The notes under the pieces are model-generated. The model did not search any database, was not told the origin of the DNA, and was given only the letters and a program-made list of their open reading frames with translations. This document shows positions 1-7,527 of a stretch of 64,000 nucleotides of DNA, piece after piece; positions within the stretch are counted from its first letter, which is position 1; every line of letters starts with the position of its first letter. The DNA lies in the NCBI GenBank assembly GCA_963840435.1, contig CAWIYY010000003.1:496001-560000 (forward strand), written 5' to 3'. The position numbers and the translations under genes are program-made. This DNA is from Bog-473 sp963840435 (lineage in GTDB: Bacteria; Actinomycetota; Acidimicrobiia; Acidimicrobiales; RAAP-2).

Positions 1-664
1 GCAGCGTGTCCCGGGCGCCCAGGCCCGCCGGTTGCACGCCGCTCGCCAGGACGGCGTCCCAGAAGGCGGGCGCGGCCTCGGCCGGCACCTCGCACTCCAC
101 CCCGTCTTCGCCGGTGTAGCCGGTCCCGGCGACCAGGCAGGGTGCGCCCTCCCACTCGAAGCGCTCGACGTTGAACCGATGGACCGCGGCGGCCTGTGGC
201 GACACAGACAGCAGGCGATCGCGGGCCTCCGGGCCCTGAATCGCAATGACGGCGCGCTCCTCCGTCACGTCCTCCCCGCCGATGGCGCCACGCACGCTGC
301 TCGTGTTCGAAGCATTGGGCATGACGTCGAAGCGCTCCTCATCGACCCACCACACGATGATGTCGTCGACCACCGAGCCGTCCTCGTCCAAGAGGTGGGT
401 GTATTGAGCCCGCCCCGGATGAACCTTTCGGAGGTCGTTACTGAAGGAGAGCTGCAGGTGCTCGAAGGCGTCACTCCCCACGACTCGCACCGTGCCGAGA
501 TGGCTCACGTCGAACGCAACTGCATGCTGGCGGCAGGCCTTGTGCTCCGCCACCGTCCCACTGGGATAGGCCAGGGGCATGTCCCAGCCGCCGAAGGCGA
601 CCATCTTCGCCCCGAGTGCGACGTGTGCCGCGTGGAGGGGCGACACCCTGCCCTGGCCTGGCAT
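1..664 (-). CDS. gcvT: Glycine cleavage system T protein (aminomethyltransferase), 3' part beyond the window
   Basis: The reading frame is open from the ATG at 664 to the window edge, giving about 221 residues without a stop, so the C-terminal part lies outside. T-protein takes the aminomethyl group from lipoyl-H-protein and passes the methylene to tetrahydrofolate, releasing ammonia. The N-terminal pattern LHAAHVALGAKMVAFGG then WDMPLAYP is typical of GcvT, as are DVSHLG, the region VVDDIIVWW that holds the conserved acidic residue of the folate site, and GTGYTGEDGVE. The start lies 9 bases after the upstream nuclease-like gene with no clear Shine-Dalgarno, which suggests coupling. The H-protein gene of the same system lies 16 kb away in this window. 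Confidence 0.93.
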   Translation of the reverse strand, partial: MPGQGRVSPLHAAHVALGAKMVAFGGWDMPLAYPSGTVAEHKACRQHAVAFDVSHLGTVRVVGSDAFEHLQLSFSNDLRKVHPGRAQYTHLLDEDGSVVDDIIVWWVDEERFDVMPNASNTSSVRGAIGGEDVTEERAVIAIQGPEARDRLLSVSPQAAAVHRFNVERFEWEGAPCLVAGTGYTGEDGVECEVPAEAAPAFWDAVLASGVQPAGLGARDTL

Positions 665-673
665 CAAGCCAGA

Positions 674-1087
674 CTAGGCGGCGGAGGAGGACGGCAGCCC
701 GACACCGTGCGACTCGAGCAGCGACATGAAGTCGCGCTGGTACACGATGACGATCGGCACTTCGGGGTAGAGCTCGCGCATCCGCCGCACCTTGCCGTTC
801 TTGCGCGTCACCAGACGCTGGTCGGCCGTCGTCAGCTCAATGAACAGACCACGCCCGGGTAGATAGAAGTCCGGCCGGAATCCGGAGATCGGCATCCCGC
901 TCTCATCCCACTTGAGCGGGAACTCGACGGGTTCGTACTCCCAACGCTCGCCTGCGAGGTCGAGCAAGGCTGCAAAGAGCTGTTCGGAAGGGTGAGCGAA
1001 GCGGAGCCGCGCGGCAGGAATCGATGTCGGATGGTGGCCGCGTTGCTGCGCCGCGGAATCGAAGGTGAGCGGGGTGTCTGCGCTCAC
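674..1087 (-). CDS. Small PD-(D/E)XK nuclease-like protein of unknown role
   Basis: This 137-residue protein starts at a GTG that overlaps the stop of the upstream MerR gene (GTGA), so the two are translationally coupled. It resembles very short restriction-like nucleases of the Vsr/DUF559/TnsA type. A loading segment WEYEPVEFPL is followed by GFRPDFYLP and then FIELT, where Asp 66-70 and the Glu would be the metal ligands. The lysine that usually follows (E-x-K) is replaced by Thr. A basic stretch, RKNGKVRRM, follows and could supply the lysine. No signal peptide or membrane segment is seen. Function is not known; its place between a MerR regulator and gcvT gives no clear clue. The fold assignment is by pattern only. 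Confidence 0.6.
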   Translation of the reverse strand: MSADTPLTFDSAAQQRGHHPTSIPAARLRFAHPSEQLFAALLDLAGERWEYEPVEFPLKWDESGMPISGFRPDFYLPGRGLFIELTTADQRLVTRKNGKVRRMRELYPEVPIVIVYQRDFMSLLESHGVGLPSSSAA

Positions 1088-1602
1088 GCGCCGGCGGCCT
1101 TGGCCACCGACACGCGAGTAGGGCGGGACTTCGGAGCCGCCGTGCGTTCGGCTTTCTCGGCAGCGGCCTGGTCCAGACGGATGATGTCAGCCTCCAGCTC
1201 GTCGAGCACTCCGGCCAGCGGCACGATGTTGAACACGCCCTGACCACCGCCAAGCAGGTCGACGACTTCGCCGTTGGTTCGAGCCAGCACCGAACTCGAT
1301 CCGTTGAGCACCAAGTTGGCCGAGGCCAGATCGGACCCGAGGTCCTGGCGCAGGCACTCGACTGCCCGCCGGGCCGACTGCAGCGAGACACCTGCGTCGA
1401 GCAGTTGCTTGATTACCTTGAGCTCGAGCACGTCCGAGTAGGAATAGATCCGCCGAGAACCACTGCCCTTGGCCAGGGCTACGGAGGGCTGGAGCAGCCC
1501 GGTGCGGGCCCAGTAATCGAGTTGGCGGTAGGTGATCCCCACTAGGCCGCAGACCTGCGGCCCGTGAAACCCACCGACCTGGGTCTTGGACACCTCGCCC
1601 AT
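1084..1602 (-). CDS. MerR-family transcriptional regulator, Rv1830-like
   Basis: The start is taken as the ATG at 1602 (MGEVSKTQVGG), because a GGGAGG Shine-Dalgarno lies 5 bases upstream; an in-frame GTG at 1656 has no such support. The 172-residue protein has an N-terminal MerR winged helix with the hallmark YRQLDYWARTGLLQPS, followed by GSGSRRIYSYSDVLELKVIK and LLDAGVSLQSARRAVE. The C-terminal half contains EVVDLLGGGQGVFNIVPL, which I recall as typical of the Rv1830 group of actinobacterial MerR proteins. In Mycobacterium that gene lies in the gcvH-garA-ftsR-bifunctional nuclease cluster; here it is separated from those genes and sits before the nuclease-like gene and gcvT. Its own targets cannot be told from the sequence. 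Confidence 0.88.
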   Translation of the reverse strand: MGEVSKTQVGGFHGPQVCGLVGITYRQLDYWARTGLLQPSVALAKGSGSRRIYSYSDVLELKVIKQLLDAGVSLQSARRAVECLRQDLGSDLASANLVLNGSSSVLARTNGEVVDLLGGGQGVFNIVPLAGVLDELEADIIRLDQAAAEKAERTAAPKSRPTRVSVAKAAGA

Positions 1603-1681
1603 CACACCTCCCTGCTCGAATCTCCGGCCGTCATCGTACTGGACCCCGGACGACACCGCTGTAGTTACGGAGGCGTGGTTC

Positions 1682-2815
1682 TTAATTCTCGGTGACGTCC
1701 TGGCGGTGATGGTGACGGCCGTCGTCCGGACCGTCGTCGTGGGTGTGCTGGGACTCGTCGATGGGCCAGGCCACCACCGACCCCTGGACGCTCAGGCCGA
1801 CCCGGGCGCCCGCCACGAGCGGGGTCCCCCCGGTCACCCGGACCACCAGGTCCGGCAGGTGCTCGGTCTCGGGCCGCACCCTGGCCACGGCGTCGTGGCC
1901 GTAGTACTCGTAACTCTCGACCGTGCCTGCGAGTCGGGCGGGGTCGACGTCCCCGATCACCAGCTGCTCAGGCCGGATCATGACGTGGGCCAGGCCGGCG
2001 CCCTCGGGAGCCGGCCAGCCCTCGACCGGCAAGGAGCCGAGCGGCGTATCCGCCACCATGGCCGCCGACCCGTTGGGACCCACGTTGGCGTGCAGCACGT
2101 TCGACTCCCCGAGGAACCGGGCCAGAGCCGGGTCGAGGGGGCGCTGGTAGATGCCCGAGGGCGAATCGAGCTGGGCGATGACCCCGTGCCGGAGCACGGC
2201 CACCTGGTCGGCCATCGAGAGCGCCTCGTCCTGGTCGTGGGTGACGAGGATCGACGTCGTGCCAGCCCTCCGTAAGACGTCGTGCACCTCGGCGCGCACG
2301 CTTGCCCGCAAGCTCGCGTCGAGCGAGGAAAAGGGTTCGTCGAGGAGGACGATCTCGGGGTCGGTGGCCAGGGCCCGAGCCAGCGCGACCCGCTGCTGCT
2401 GCCCCCCCGAAAGCTGGTGGGGATAGCGGCGGTGCAGGCCCGAGAGCCCGACCATGTCGAGGAGTTCGAGCACCCGAGCCCGACGGTTCGGCCCCCGGCG
2501 CAAGCCAAAGGCCACGTTGCGCCCGACGGACAGGTGGGGGAAGAGCGCGCCCTCCTGGGGCACGTAGCCGATGCGACGATGCTCGCTCGGAACGAAGACG
2601 TGGCGGCCGTCGTCGACCACCTCACTCCCGAGCAGGACCTCGCCTGCATCGAGGCGTTCGAACCCAGCCACGATCCGTAGCAGCGTTGTCTTGCCGCTGC
2701 CCGATGAGCCGAGAATGGCGGTGAAGCTCCCCGCCGGGATGGTCAGGTCGACCTCTTTGAGGACGTGAAGCTCACCGAACGATTTGTGGACACCGCGGAC
2801 GGCGAGCTCCTTCAT
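1682..2815 (-). CDS. fbpC: Iron(III)-type ABC transporter ATP-binding protein
   Basis: This 377-residue ATPase powers import through the adjacent permease. It shows a Walker A site (GSSGSGKTT), the signature LSGGQQQRVALARALA, Walker B (IVLLDEPFSSLD) and the switch His (VTHDQDEAL), followed by a C-terminal TOBE-like extension of about 120 residues. The ATG at 2815 overlaps the permease stop (ATGA), showing coupling. The family match is to FbpC/FutC/PotA-like ATPases; iron specificity comes from the neighbouring binding protein and the IdeR-like operator. Odd: the last 25 residues carry five histidines plus Asp/Glu, echoing the His-rich N-terminus of the permease. Confidence 0.9.
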   Translation of the reverse strand: MKELAVRGVHKSFGELHVLKEVDLTIPAGSFTAILGSSGSGKTTLLRIVAGFERLDAGEVLLGSEVVDDGRHVFVPSEHRRIGYVPQEGALFPHLSVGRNVAFGLRRGPNRRARVLELLDMVGLSGLHRRYPHQLSGGQQQRVALARALATDPEIVLLDEPFSSLDASLRASVRAEVHDVLRRAGTTSILVTHDQDEALSMADQVAVLRHGVIAQLDSPSGIYQRPLDPALARFLGESNVLHANVGPNGSAAMVADTPLGSLPVEGWPAPEGAGLAHVMIRPEQLVIGDVDPARLAGTVESYEYYGHDAVARVRPETEHLPDLVVRVTGGTPLVAGARVGLSVQGSVVAWPIDESQHTHDDGPDDGRHHHRQDVTEN

Positions 2816-4590
2816 CGCCCAATTGTGGCCGCTGGCAGCACCTCGGCCGCGATGGGCATGGGTGCGGCCACACCTGCCGCCGCCGTACGGGCGGGCAGCC
2901 GGTCGAACCAGCGCCCGAGGATGTAGCTCGGGACCGCGGCGATGAGGACCATGATCCCTGCGTACGGTGCCGCCGCCCCGTAGCTGAGGTTGGTCTGCTG
3001 GGCCCAGAATCCCGTGGCCAGCGTCTGCACGCCAGTGGGAATGAGAATGAGGGTGGCCGTCAACTCCGTCGCCGTCTCCAAGAAGACGAGACAGAAGGCC
3101 GCCGCCAGGCCGGGACCGATCAGGGGCAGCGTGACCCGCCAGAACACCGAGCGCCGACTGACCCCGAGCGAGTGCCCCACCTCCTCGAGCCCGACCGGCG
3201 CCCGGGCCACGGCGGCGCGCACGGCGACGACCGCCATCGGGAAGAACATCACGGCATAGACCACGATGAGCAACGGGCTGGTCAAGTACCACTGCCCGTC
3301 GAGGAAGTGGTTCGTCACGTACACGGCGCTCAATGCGATCACGATGGCCGGCACGGCCAGGATCAACATGGACGTCCGTTCGAGCATCGCGATGCGTCGC
3401 CCCGGGTAGCGCACCGACAGGAGTGCGACGGGAAGAGCGGCGATCGTTGCCACCAGCCCCGCTGCGGCCGCATACCCGGCCGTGGTGAGGGTGGCGCCCC
3501 AGATCGATGCATTCGGCACGGTCGACCTCCCACCCGTGACGATCAAGTAGACGATGGCACCGACCGGGACACCCAGCGCCACCACGACGATCCCGGTCAA
3601 AAACCCGAGCACCGGCAGGGTGCCGCGTCCGAGCGGGCGGGGTCGCAGCGCACGGGAGGCGCCCGAACCCACGCGGGCCGCCCGCCCCTTTCCCCTGGCC
3701 GCCCCCTCCCCCGCCAGGAGGATGACGCCGAGAAGCACGAGGATGAGGGAGAGCGCGCACCCGGCCGAGGTGTCGAAGCCCACGCTGAACTCCGTGTAGG
3801 CCTCGGTGGTCAGGGTGCGGAAGCCGAGGATCTCGAACGCCCCGAACTCGGCCAGGCACACCAACGCCACGAGGACCGAGCCTCCGAGAATGGCCAGGCG
3901 GGCCTGCCCCACCGTGACCTTCCAGAAGGTGGACAGGCGGCCGAGGCCGAGACTCCGCGCCACCTCCTCCTGGGCCGGGTCGGTGTTGCGCATGTTCGCC
4001 GCCACGGGCAGGAACACCAGTGGGTAGACGGCGAGCGTCATCACGAGCACGGCGGCCCAGAACCCGCCGAAAGACGGAAAGATGGCCCGCCAGCCGAAGC
4101 TGACCACGAAGTCCGGTATGCCGAGCGGGATGACCACGAGCACGGCCCACATGCGCCGCCCGGGCAGGCTGGTCCGCTCCAAGAACCAGGCGAGCACGGT
4201 GCCAAGGGCGGCGCAGAGGGCGGTGACCACCACGGTGAGGGTCACCGTGTTCCACAGCAGCTCGCCGGTCAGGTGGCGGAACAGCAACGGCTGCAGGGTC
4301 GACCATCCCGTCTGGACCGCCTCGACCACCAAGAAGATCAGGGGCGTGACGACGGCCAGCGCGATGAGGACCGCCAATGCGACCAGCAGTGGTGGCCCGC
4401 TGCGATGGTGGCCCGGACCATGGTGGTGATGGAGGTGGTGACGAAACCGGCTCCACCCGTGGTGCCAGCCTCGGTGGCCCCTGCCACCCCTCCTTCGGTG
4501 CCCGTGATCGTGTTCGTGGGCGTGCTGCTCCCGGTGCCGGTCGCCCGGACCGTCCCCCGGTTCCCGGGTCGGGGCGGCAGCGGTGGTCAC
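2812..4590 (-). CDS. fbpB: Iron(III)-type ABC transporter permease, fused double domain, with His-rich N-terminus
   Basis: A 592-residue inner-membrane permease starting at GTG 4590. After the N-terminal extension it consists of two homologous transmembrane halves, each with about six hydrophobic segments and its own EAA-type loop (EEVARSLGLGRLSTFWKVT near residue 210 and EEVGHSLGVSRRSVFWRVT near residue 475), as in FbpB-type ferric permeases. The first about 65 residues are unusual: roughly 17 histidines with Asp, Glu and Arg precede the first membrane segment, so the stretch probably lies in the cytoplasm and could bind metal. The gene lies between the binding protein (16-base gap) and the ATPase (4-base overlap). 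Confidence 0.9.
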   Translation of the reverse strand: MTTAAAPTREPGDGPGDRHREQHAHEHDHGHRRRGGRGHRGWHHGWSRFRHHLHHHHGPGHHRSGPPLLVALAVLIALAVVTPLIFLVVEAVQTGWSTLQPLLFRHLTGELLWNTVTLTVVVTALCAALGTVLAWFLERTSLPGRRMWAVLVVIPLGIPDFVVSFGWRAIFPSFGGFWAAVLVMTLAVYPLVFLPVAANMRNTDPAQEEVARSLGLGRLSTFWKVTVGQARLAILGGSVLVALVCLAEFGAFEILGFRTLTTEAYTEFSVGFDTSAGCALSLILVLLGVILLAGEGAARGKGRAARVGSGASRALRPRPLGRGTLPVLGFLTGIVVVALGVPVGAIVYLIVTGGRSTVPNASIWGATLTTAGYAAAAGLVATIAALPVALLSVRYPGRRIAMLERTSMLILAVPAIVIALSAVYVTNHFLDGQWYLTSPLLIVVYAVMFFPMAVVAVRAAVARAPVGLEEVGHSLGVSRRSVFWRVTLPLIGPGLAAAFCLVFLETATELTATLILIPTGVQTLATGFWAQQTNLSYGAAAPYAGIMVLIAAVPSYILGRWFDRLPARTAAAGVAAPMPIAAEVLPAATIGR

Positions 4591-4606
4591 GCCACCGCGC
4601 CCAGCC

Positions 4607-5785
4607 TCACAAGAGCTGCGCCTCTTGCAGCAGCTTGATGGCCTCCGCGCCCGTACCCAGTTGCTGCAACGAGATGGAGTTCGGTTGGAGTTGGTTGAAC
4701 GGCGTCTCCGGTTGGGCCGTGCTCACGCCCGAGGCGATCGGGTACTCGAAGCTGTCGCTGTGGGCGATGATCCCCTGGCCCTGCGCCGAATCGAAGAAGG
4801 CCACCAACTTCTGCGCTTCGGACACGTGCTGGGTGGAGCGCAGGATGCCGGCACCCGATACGTCCACGACGTACCCGACGTCGTGGGGCGCGAAATAGGC
4901 GATCGCCGAATGCATGTTTGCGGCACCGATCTCGGCCCGTTCCCGATACCAGTAGTACTGGTTGATGATGCCGATGGCCACCTGGCCCCGGTTGACCTCG
5001 TCGGTAATGGTCTCGTTGTCGGGGTACTGGTGGCTGCCGGCGTTCGCCTTCAGGCCGTCCAGCCACCTGAGGGCGGCCGCGTCGCCGTACGTGCGGGCAA
5101 TCGACGTCACGATCGGCTGGAAGTCCGTCTCACCGCCGGCCACGGCGACCTTGCCCCTCCACTTGGGCTGGGCCAGCTGCAGCGCCGACGTCGGGAGCTG
5201 GCTCGGCTTCAGGAGGGAGGTGTTGTAGATCATCACGCTGACCCGAGCCGAGACTCCCGCCCACAGGCCATTGGGCGACTCGTACTTCGCAGGAGTGGTG
5301 GCCAAAGTGGACTTCGCGATCGGCGCCAGCAAGTGCTTCGATGCCAAGAATTGGAGGGGCGGCGAGTTCTCCGTGAAGAACACGTCGGCGCGGGCGTGCG
5401 AGCCTTCGGCAACCAACTGCTCGGCCAAGGTGTCTTCGTCGTCGAAGCGGACGTTGACCGGGATGCCTGTCTTCTTCTCGAACGCGTTCACCAGCGTCTG
5501 CGTCGTCTGGACATGCTGGCCGCTGTAGAGGGTGATCGGCGCGTTCGACGTGGAGGCGCCGGCGGGCGCTGGACCGGCGGTCACCGCAGCAACCAGCAGG
5601 CCGGCACAGAGCGACGCGGCCAACAGCGCGGTTCGGGCGCCTCGGAGGAACGCCGCTCGAGCGGCCACTCCCCCGCCGCTGCCGCAAGACTGACCCGAGC
5701 GCTGCGCCCCCAACGTCGGTGACCCTGCCTCGACGGTCACCTCCGCCGCCGGGCGTCGCAACGGCCGCTGCTTCGTCTCCGCCAC
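4607..5785 (-). CDS. fbpA: Iron(III)-type ABC transporter substrate-binding protein
   Basis: An extracellular binding protein of about 392 residues. GTG 5785 is preferred as start because GAGAAGGAG lies 5 bases upstream; the GTG at 5791 overlaps that Shine-Dalgarno. An N-terminal hydrophobic segment (TALLAASLCAGLLVAAV, about residues 50-68) gives export after a rather long N-region. The mature part opens with ITLYSGQH, typical of the family 1 iron-binding proteins, and carries IGIINQYYWYRE, in which the paired tyrosines are the usual Fe(III) ligands of FbpA/FutA. It is first in a three-gene operon with the permease and ATPase and lies just downstream of an IdeR/DtxR-like box. Confidence 0.9.
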   Translation of the reverse strand: MAETKQRPLRRPAAEVTVEAGSPTLGAQRSGQSCGSGGGVAARAAFLRGARTALLAASLCAGLLVAAVTAGPAPAGASTSNAPITLYSGQHVQTTQTLVNAFEKKTGIPVNVRFDDEDTLAEQLVAEGSHARADVFFTENSPPLQFLASKHLLAPIAKSTLATTPAKYESPNGLWAGVSARVSVMIYNTSLLKPSQLPTSALQLAQPKWRGKVAVAGGETDFQPIVTSIARTYGDAAALRWLDGLKANAGSHQYPDNETITDEVNRGQVAIGIINQYYWYRERAEIGAANMHSAIAYFAPHDVGYVVDVSGAGILRSTQHVSEAQKLVAFFDSAQGQGIIAHSDSFEYPIASGVSTAQPETPFNQLQPNSISLQQLGTGAEAIKLLQEAQLL

Positions 5786-5837
5786 CGGCACTCCTTCTCC
5801 CGTCGGCTGCTGTGCCCAAAGTTAGGCACAGCGAATA

Positions 5838-5856
5838 TTAGGGTTACCTAACCTTA
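5838..5856 (-). promoter_or_regulatory. IdeR/DtxR-like iron box upstream of the iron ABC operon
   Basis: Read on the minus strand the site is TAAGGTTAGGTAACCCTAA. It matches the mycobacterial IdeR consensus (TTAGGTTAGSCTAACCTAA, from memory) at about 15 of 19 positions and is centred about 60 bases before the fbpA-like start. A further half-site-like GCCTAAC follows near 5821-5827. This predicts repression when iron is replete, in keeping with the transporter's function. No strong -35/-10 pair is evident around it. Confidence 0.72.
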
Positions 5857-6097
5857 TCGGGATCCGGCGCCCCGTCAAGATCGCCTCGCAGAATCGAGGT
5901 TCACCCTCCTTGGACCGGCTCCCAGGCCGGCGAGGAGATCGAGGTCCTGGTGGGCCGGCAGGTGACGGGCGGCGAGAAGGCAGGGAGGAGGCAGGAGCAA
6001 GGCGGAGGGGGGCGGGCGGGCGGCGGTGGCGGGAGGCGGGTGGGTGGCCGGTGAGTGGCGGGCGCCCGCCCAATCGGGACCGGGACGGGGACGGGCG
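5857..6097. other. Intergenic stretch with G-rich low-complexity sequence
   Basis: No gene is seen between the iron operon promoter region and the phosphatase. The plus strand from about 6003 to 6047 is almost only G with several runs of three or more G, a potential G-quadruplex; the minus strand is correspondingly C-rich. A GC-rich inverted repeat (GGCGGGCGCCCGCC) follows near 6057-6070, at the 3' side of the phosphatase gene, and may act in termination. Confidence 0.4.
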
Positions 6098-6632
6098 TTA
6101 CGGGGTCCGCTCGAGCGACTTCTCTTCGAGATCGAGCTCCCAGGCGTCCGGCGTCCGCAGATCCGACCAGAAGGCAAAGGGATCGTCGAGCACGCCCTCG
6201 TGGTCGAGCCAGGTGGTGAGCAGGACCCCGTGGCTCACGACGGCGAGGCGCTCGTCCGGACCGATGTCGGCCTGCAGCGGGCGAAGCCGGGCAAGCACGT
6301 CTTCGCGGCGCTCCCATCCCGGCACGATCTCGCCTCGCAGGTACCTGGCGACGGCCTCGGTGAGCTCGTCGGTCGTTGGGTACCACGGCTTCTCGACCTC
6401 GCCCAGCCCCGCTCGGACCCGAGTCGGAACGGAGGGAAAGGCAGACTCGGCCGTCTCACGGGCCTTGCGCTCTGGACTGGTCCAGACGAGCGTGACCGGC
6501 GACGCCGTCGCGACGCGTCGTCCGCAGGCCCCCGCGTTGTCCTTGCCCTCGTTCGTCAGTCGCCATTGTGCTCCCGGCGTCTCGCGCGGACACGAGTGGC
6601 TCGGCATGGCGTATGAGGACCAGGCGCGTCAT
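6098..6632 (-). pseudogene. Histidine phosphatase (phosphoglycerate mutase-like) family, frameshifted
   Basis: The catalytic N-terminus MTRLVLIRHAEP, with the RHA/RHG phosphate-accepting motif, is encoded from the ATG at 6632. The rest (QWRLTNEGKDNA..., then VWTSPERKARETAE, and AVVSHGVLLTTWLD with the second catalytic His) is in another frame. The shift lies between about 6560 and 6600, so the gene is broken as sequenced. The two parts together make a normal small histidine phosphatase of about 175 residues. Because all expected motifs persist on both sides, a single-base sequencing error is as likely as true inactivation. The substrate is unknown; it may be a sugar phosphate or nucleotide. 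Confidence 0.75.
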
Positions 6633-6665
6633 GGATTCATGCTCGGGCGGGCAGCGGGTCCGACC

Positions 6666-7484
6666 TCAGGAGAGAGGCGACGAGCCATAGTCGAGGCGAC
6701 CCTCCAAAGGACTCGATGGTTCGGCGTGGAAGCGCACCGGGATGCGACCGGCGTGGCGGGCCAGGGCGCCGCTCTCGACAGCGAGGCGCATGGCCCGGGC
6801 CATCGACGCAGGGTCGTGGGCCCGGTTGACCGCCGTGGCCACCAGCACACCGTCGCAGCCGAGCTCCATGGCCAGGGCGGCGTCCGAGGCGGTGCCGATA
6901 CCGGCATCGAGGATGACGGGGACGTCGACGGCCTCACGCAGCAGCGAGATGGCATACGGATTGCGCAGGCCGAGGCCGCTGCCGATCGGACTGCCCAGCG
7001 GCATGACCGCGGCGCACCCGACCTGCTGCAGGCGCAGGGCGAGCACCGGGTCGTCCGTCGTGTACGGCAGCACGGTGAACCCGTCCTCGGCCAGCTGCTC
7101 GGCCGCCGCCAGCAACTCGACCGCGTCGGGCAGCAGGGTGCGGTCGTTTCCGATCACCTCGAGCTTCACCCAGTCGGTGCCGAAGGCCTCCCGAGCCAGC
7201 TTGGCCGTCAGCACGGCCTCGGACGCCGTGTAGCAACCGGCGGTGTTGGGCAGCACCCGCACGTCGAGCTCGCCGAGCAGGGTGAGCAGCGAGCCCTGGG
7301 CCGACGGCTCGATGCGGCGCACCGCCACCGTGGCCATGGCCGTGCCCGACTCGACGAGTGCGCTGCGCAAGGCCCGGAGGCTGGTCATGCCACCGGTCCC
7401 GAGGAGCAGGCGCGAGGGCAGCGCGTGGCCGGCGATGACCAACTGGTCCGAGCCGGACGCGGAGGCTGAGGCGGTGGCGGCCAC
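6666..7484 (-). CDS. thiG: Thiazole synthase
   Basis: This 272-residue TIM-barrel enzyme makes the thiazole phosphate part of thiamine from deoxyxylulose phosphate, dehydroglycine and ThiS thiocarboxylate. Hallmarks are LLLGTGGMTS near the N-terminus, VLPNTAGCYTASEAV, WVKLEVIGND (the Lys that forms the imine), VMPLGSPIGSGLGL and VPVILDAGIGTASDAALAMELGCDGVLV. The start is GTG 7484, 43 bases from the divergent thiD gene, so both thiamine genes share a very short promoter region. No TPP riboswitch fits in that gap. No thiS or thiO is beside it. Confidence 0.96.
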   Translation of the reverse strand: MAATASASASGSDQLVIAGHALPSRLLLGTGGMTSLRALRSALVESGTAMATVAVRRIEPSAQGSLLTLLGELDVRVLPNTAGCYTASEAVLTAKLAREAFGTDWVKLEVIGNDRTLLPDAVELLAAAEQLAEDGFTVLPYTTDDPVLALRLQQVGCAAVMPLGSPIGSGLGLRNPYAISLLREAVDVPVILDAGIGTASDAALAMELGCDGVLVATAVNRAHDPASMARAMRLAVESGALARHAGRIPVRFHAEPSSPLEGRLDYGSSPLS

Positions 7485-7527
7485 CGAACGACGATACCTC
7501 CCGGCGCGCGCTGTCTAGGGTGGCCCG

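Noticed and set aside
2816..4456. A 924-codon open frame on the minus strand that includes the ATPase gene
   Set aside because: Only the part from 2815 downwards has ABC ATPase homology; upstream the frame is the shadow of the permease gene, which has the real membrane helices in another frame.
3172..4638. Long plus-strand frames opposite the permease, and similar frames opposite thiG, pheT, korAB and the arg genes
   Set aside because: They are reverse-strand shadows in GC-rich DNA, with Arg/Pro/Gly/His-rich translations and no family pattern, while the opposite strand has clear homology.
7485..7527. TPP riboswitch between thiG and thiD
   Set aside because: Only 43 bases separate the divergent start codons; the aptamer needs about 100 and its conserved CUGAGA is absent.
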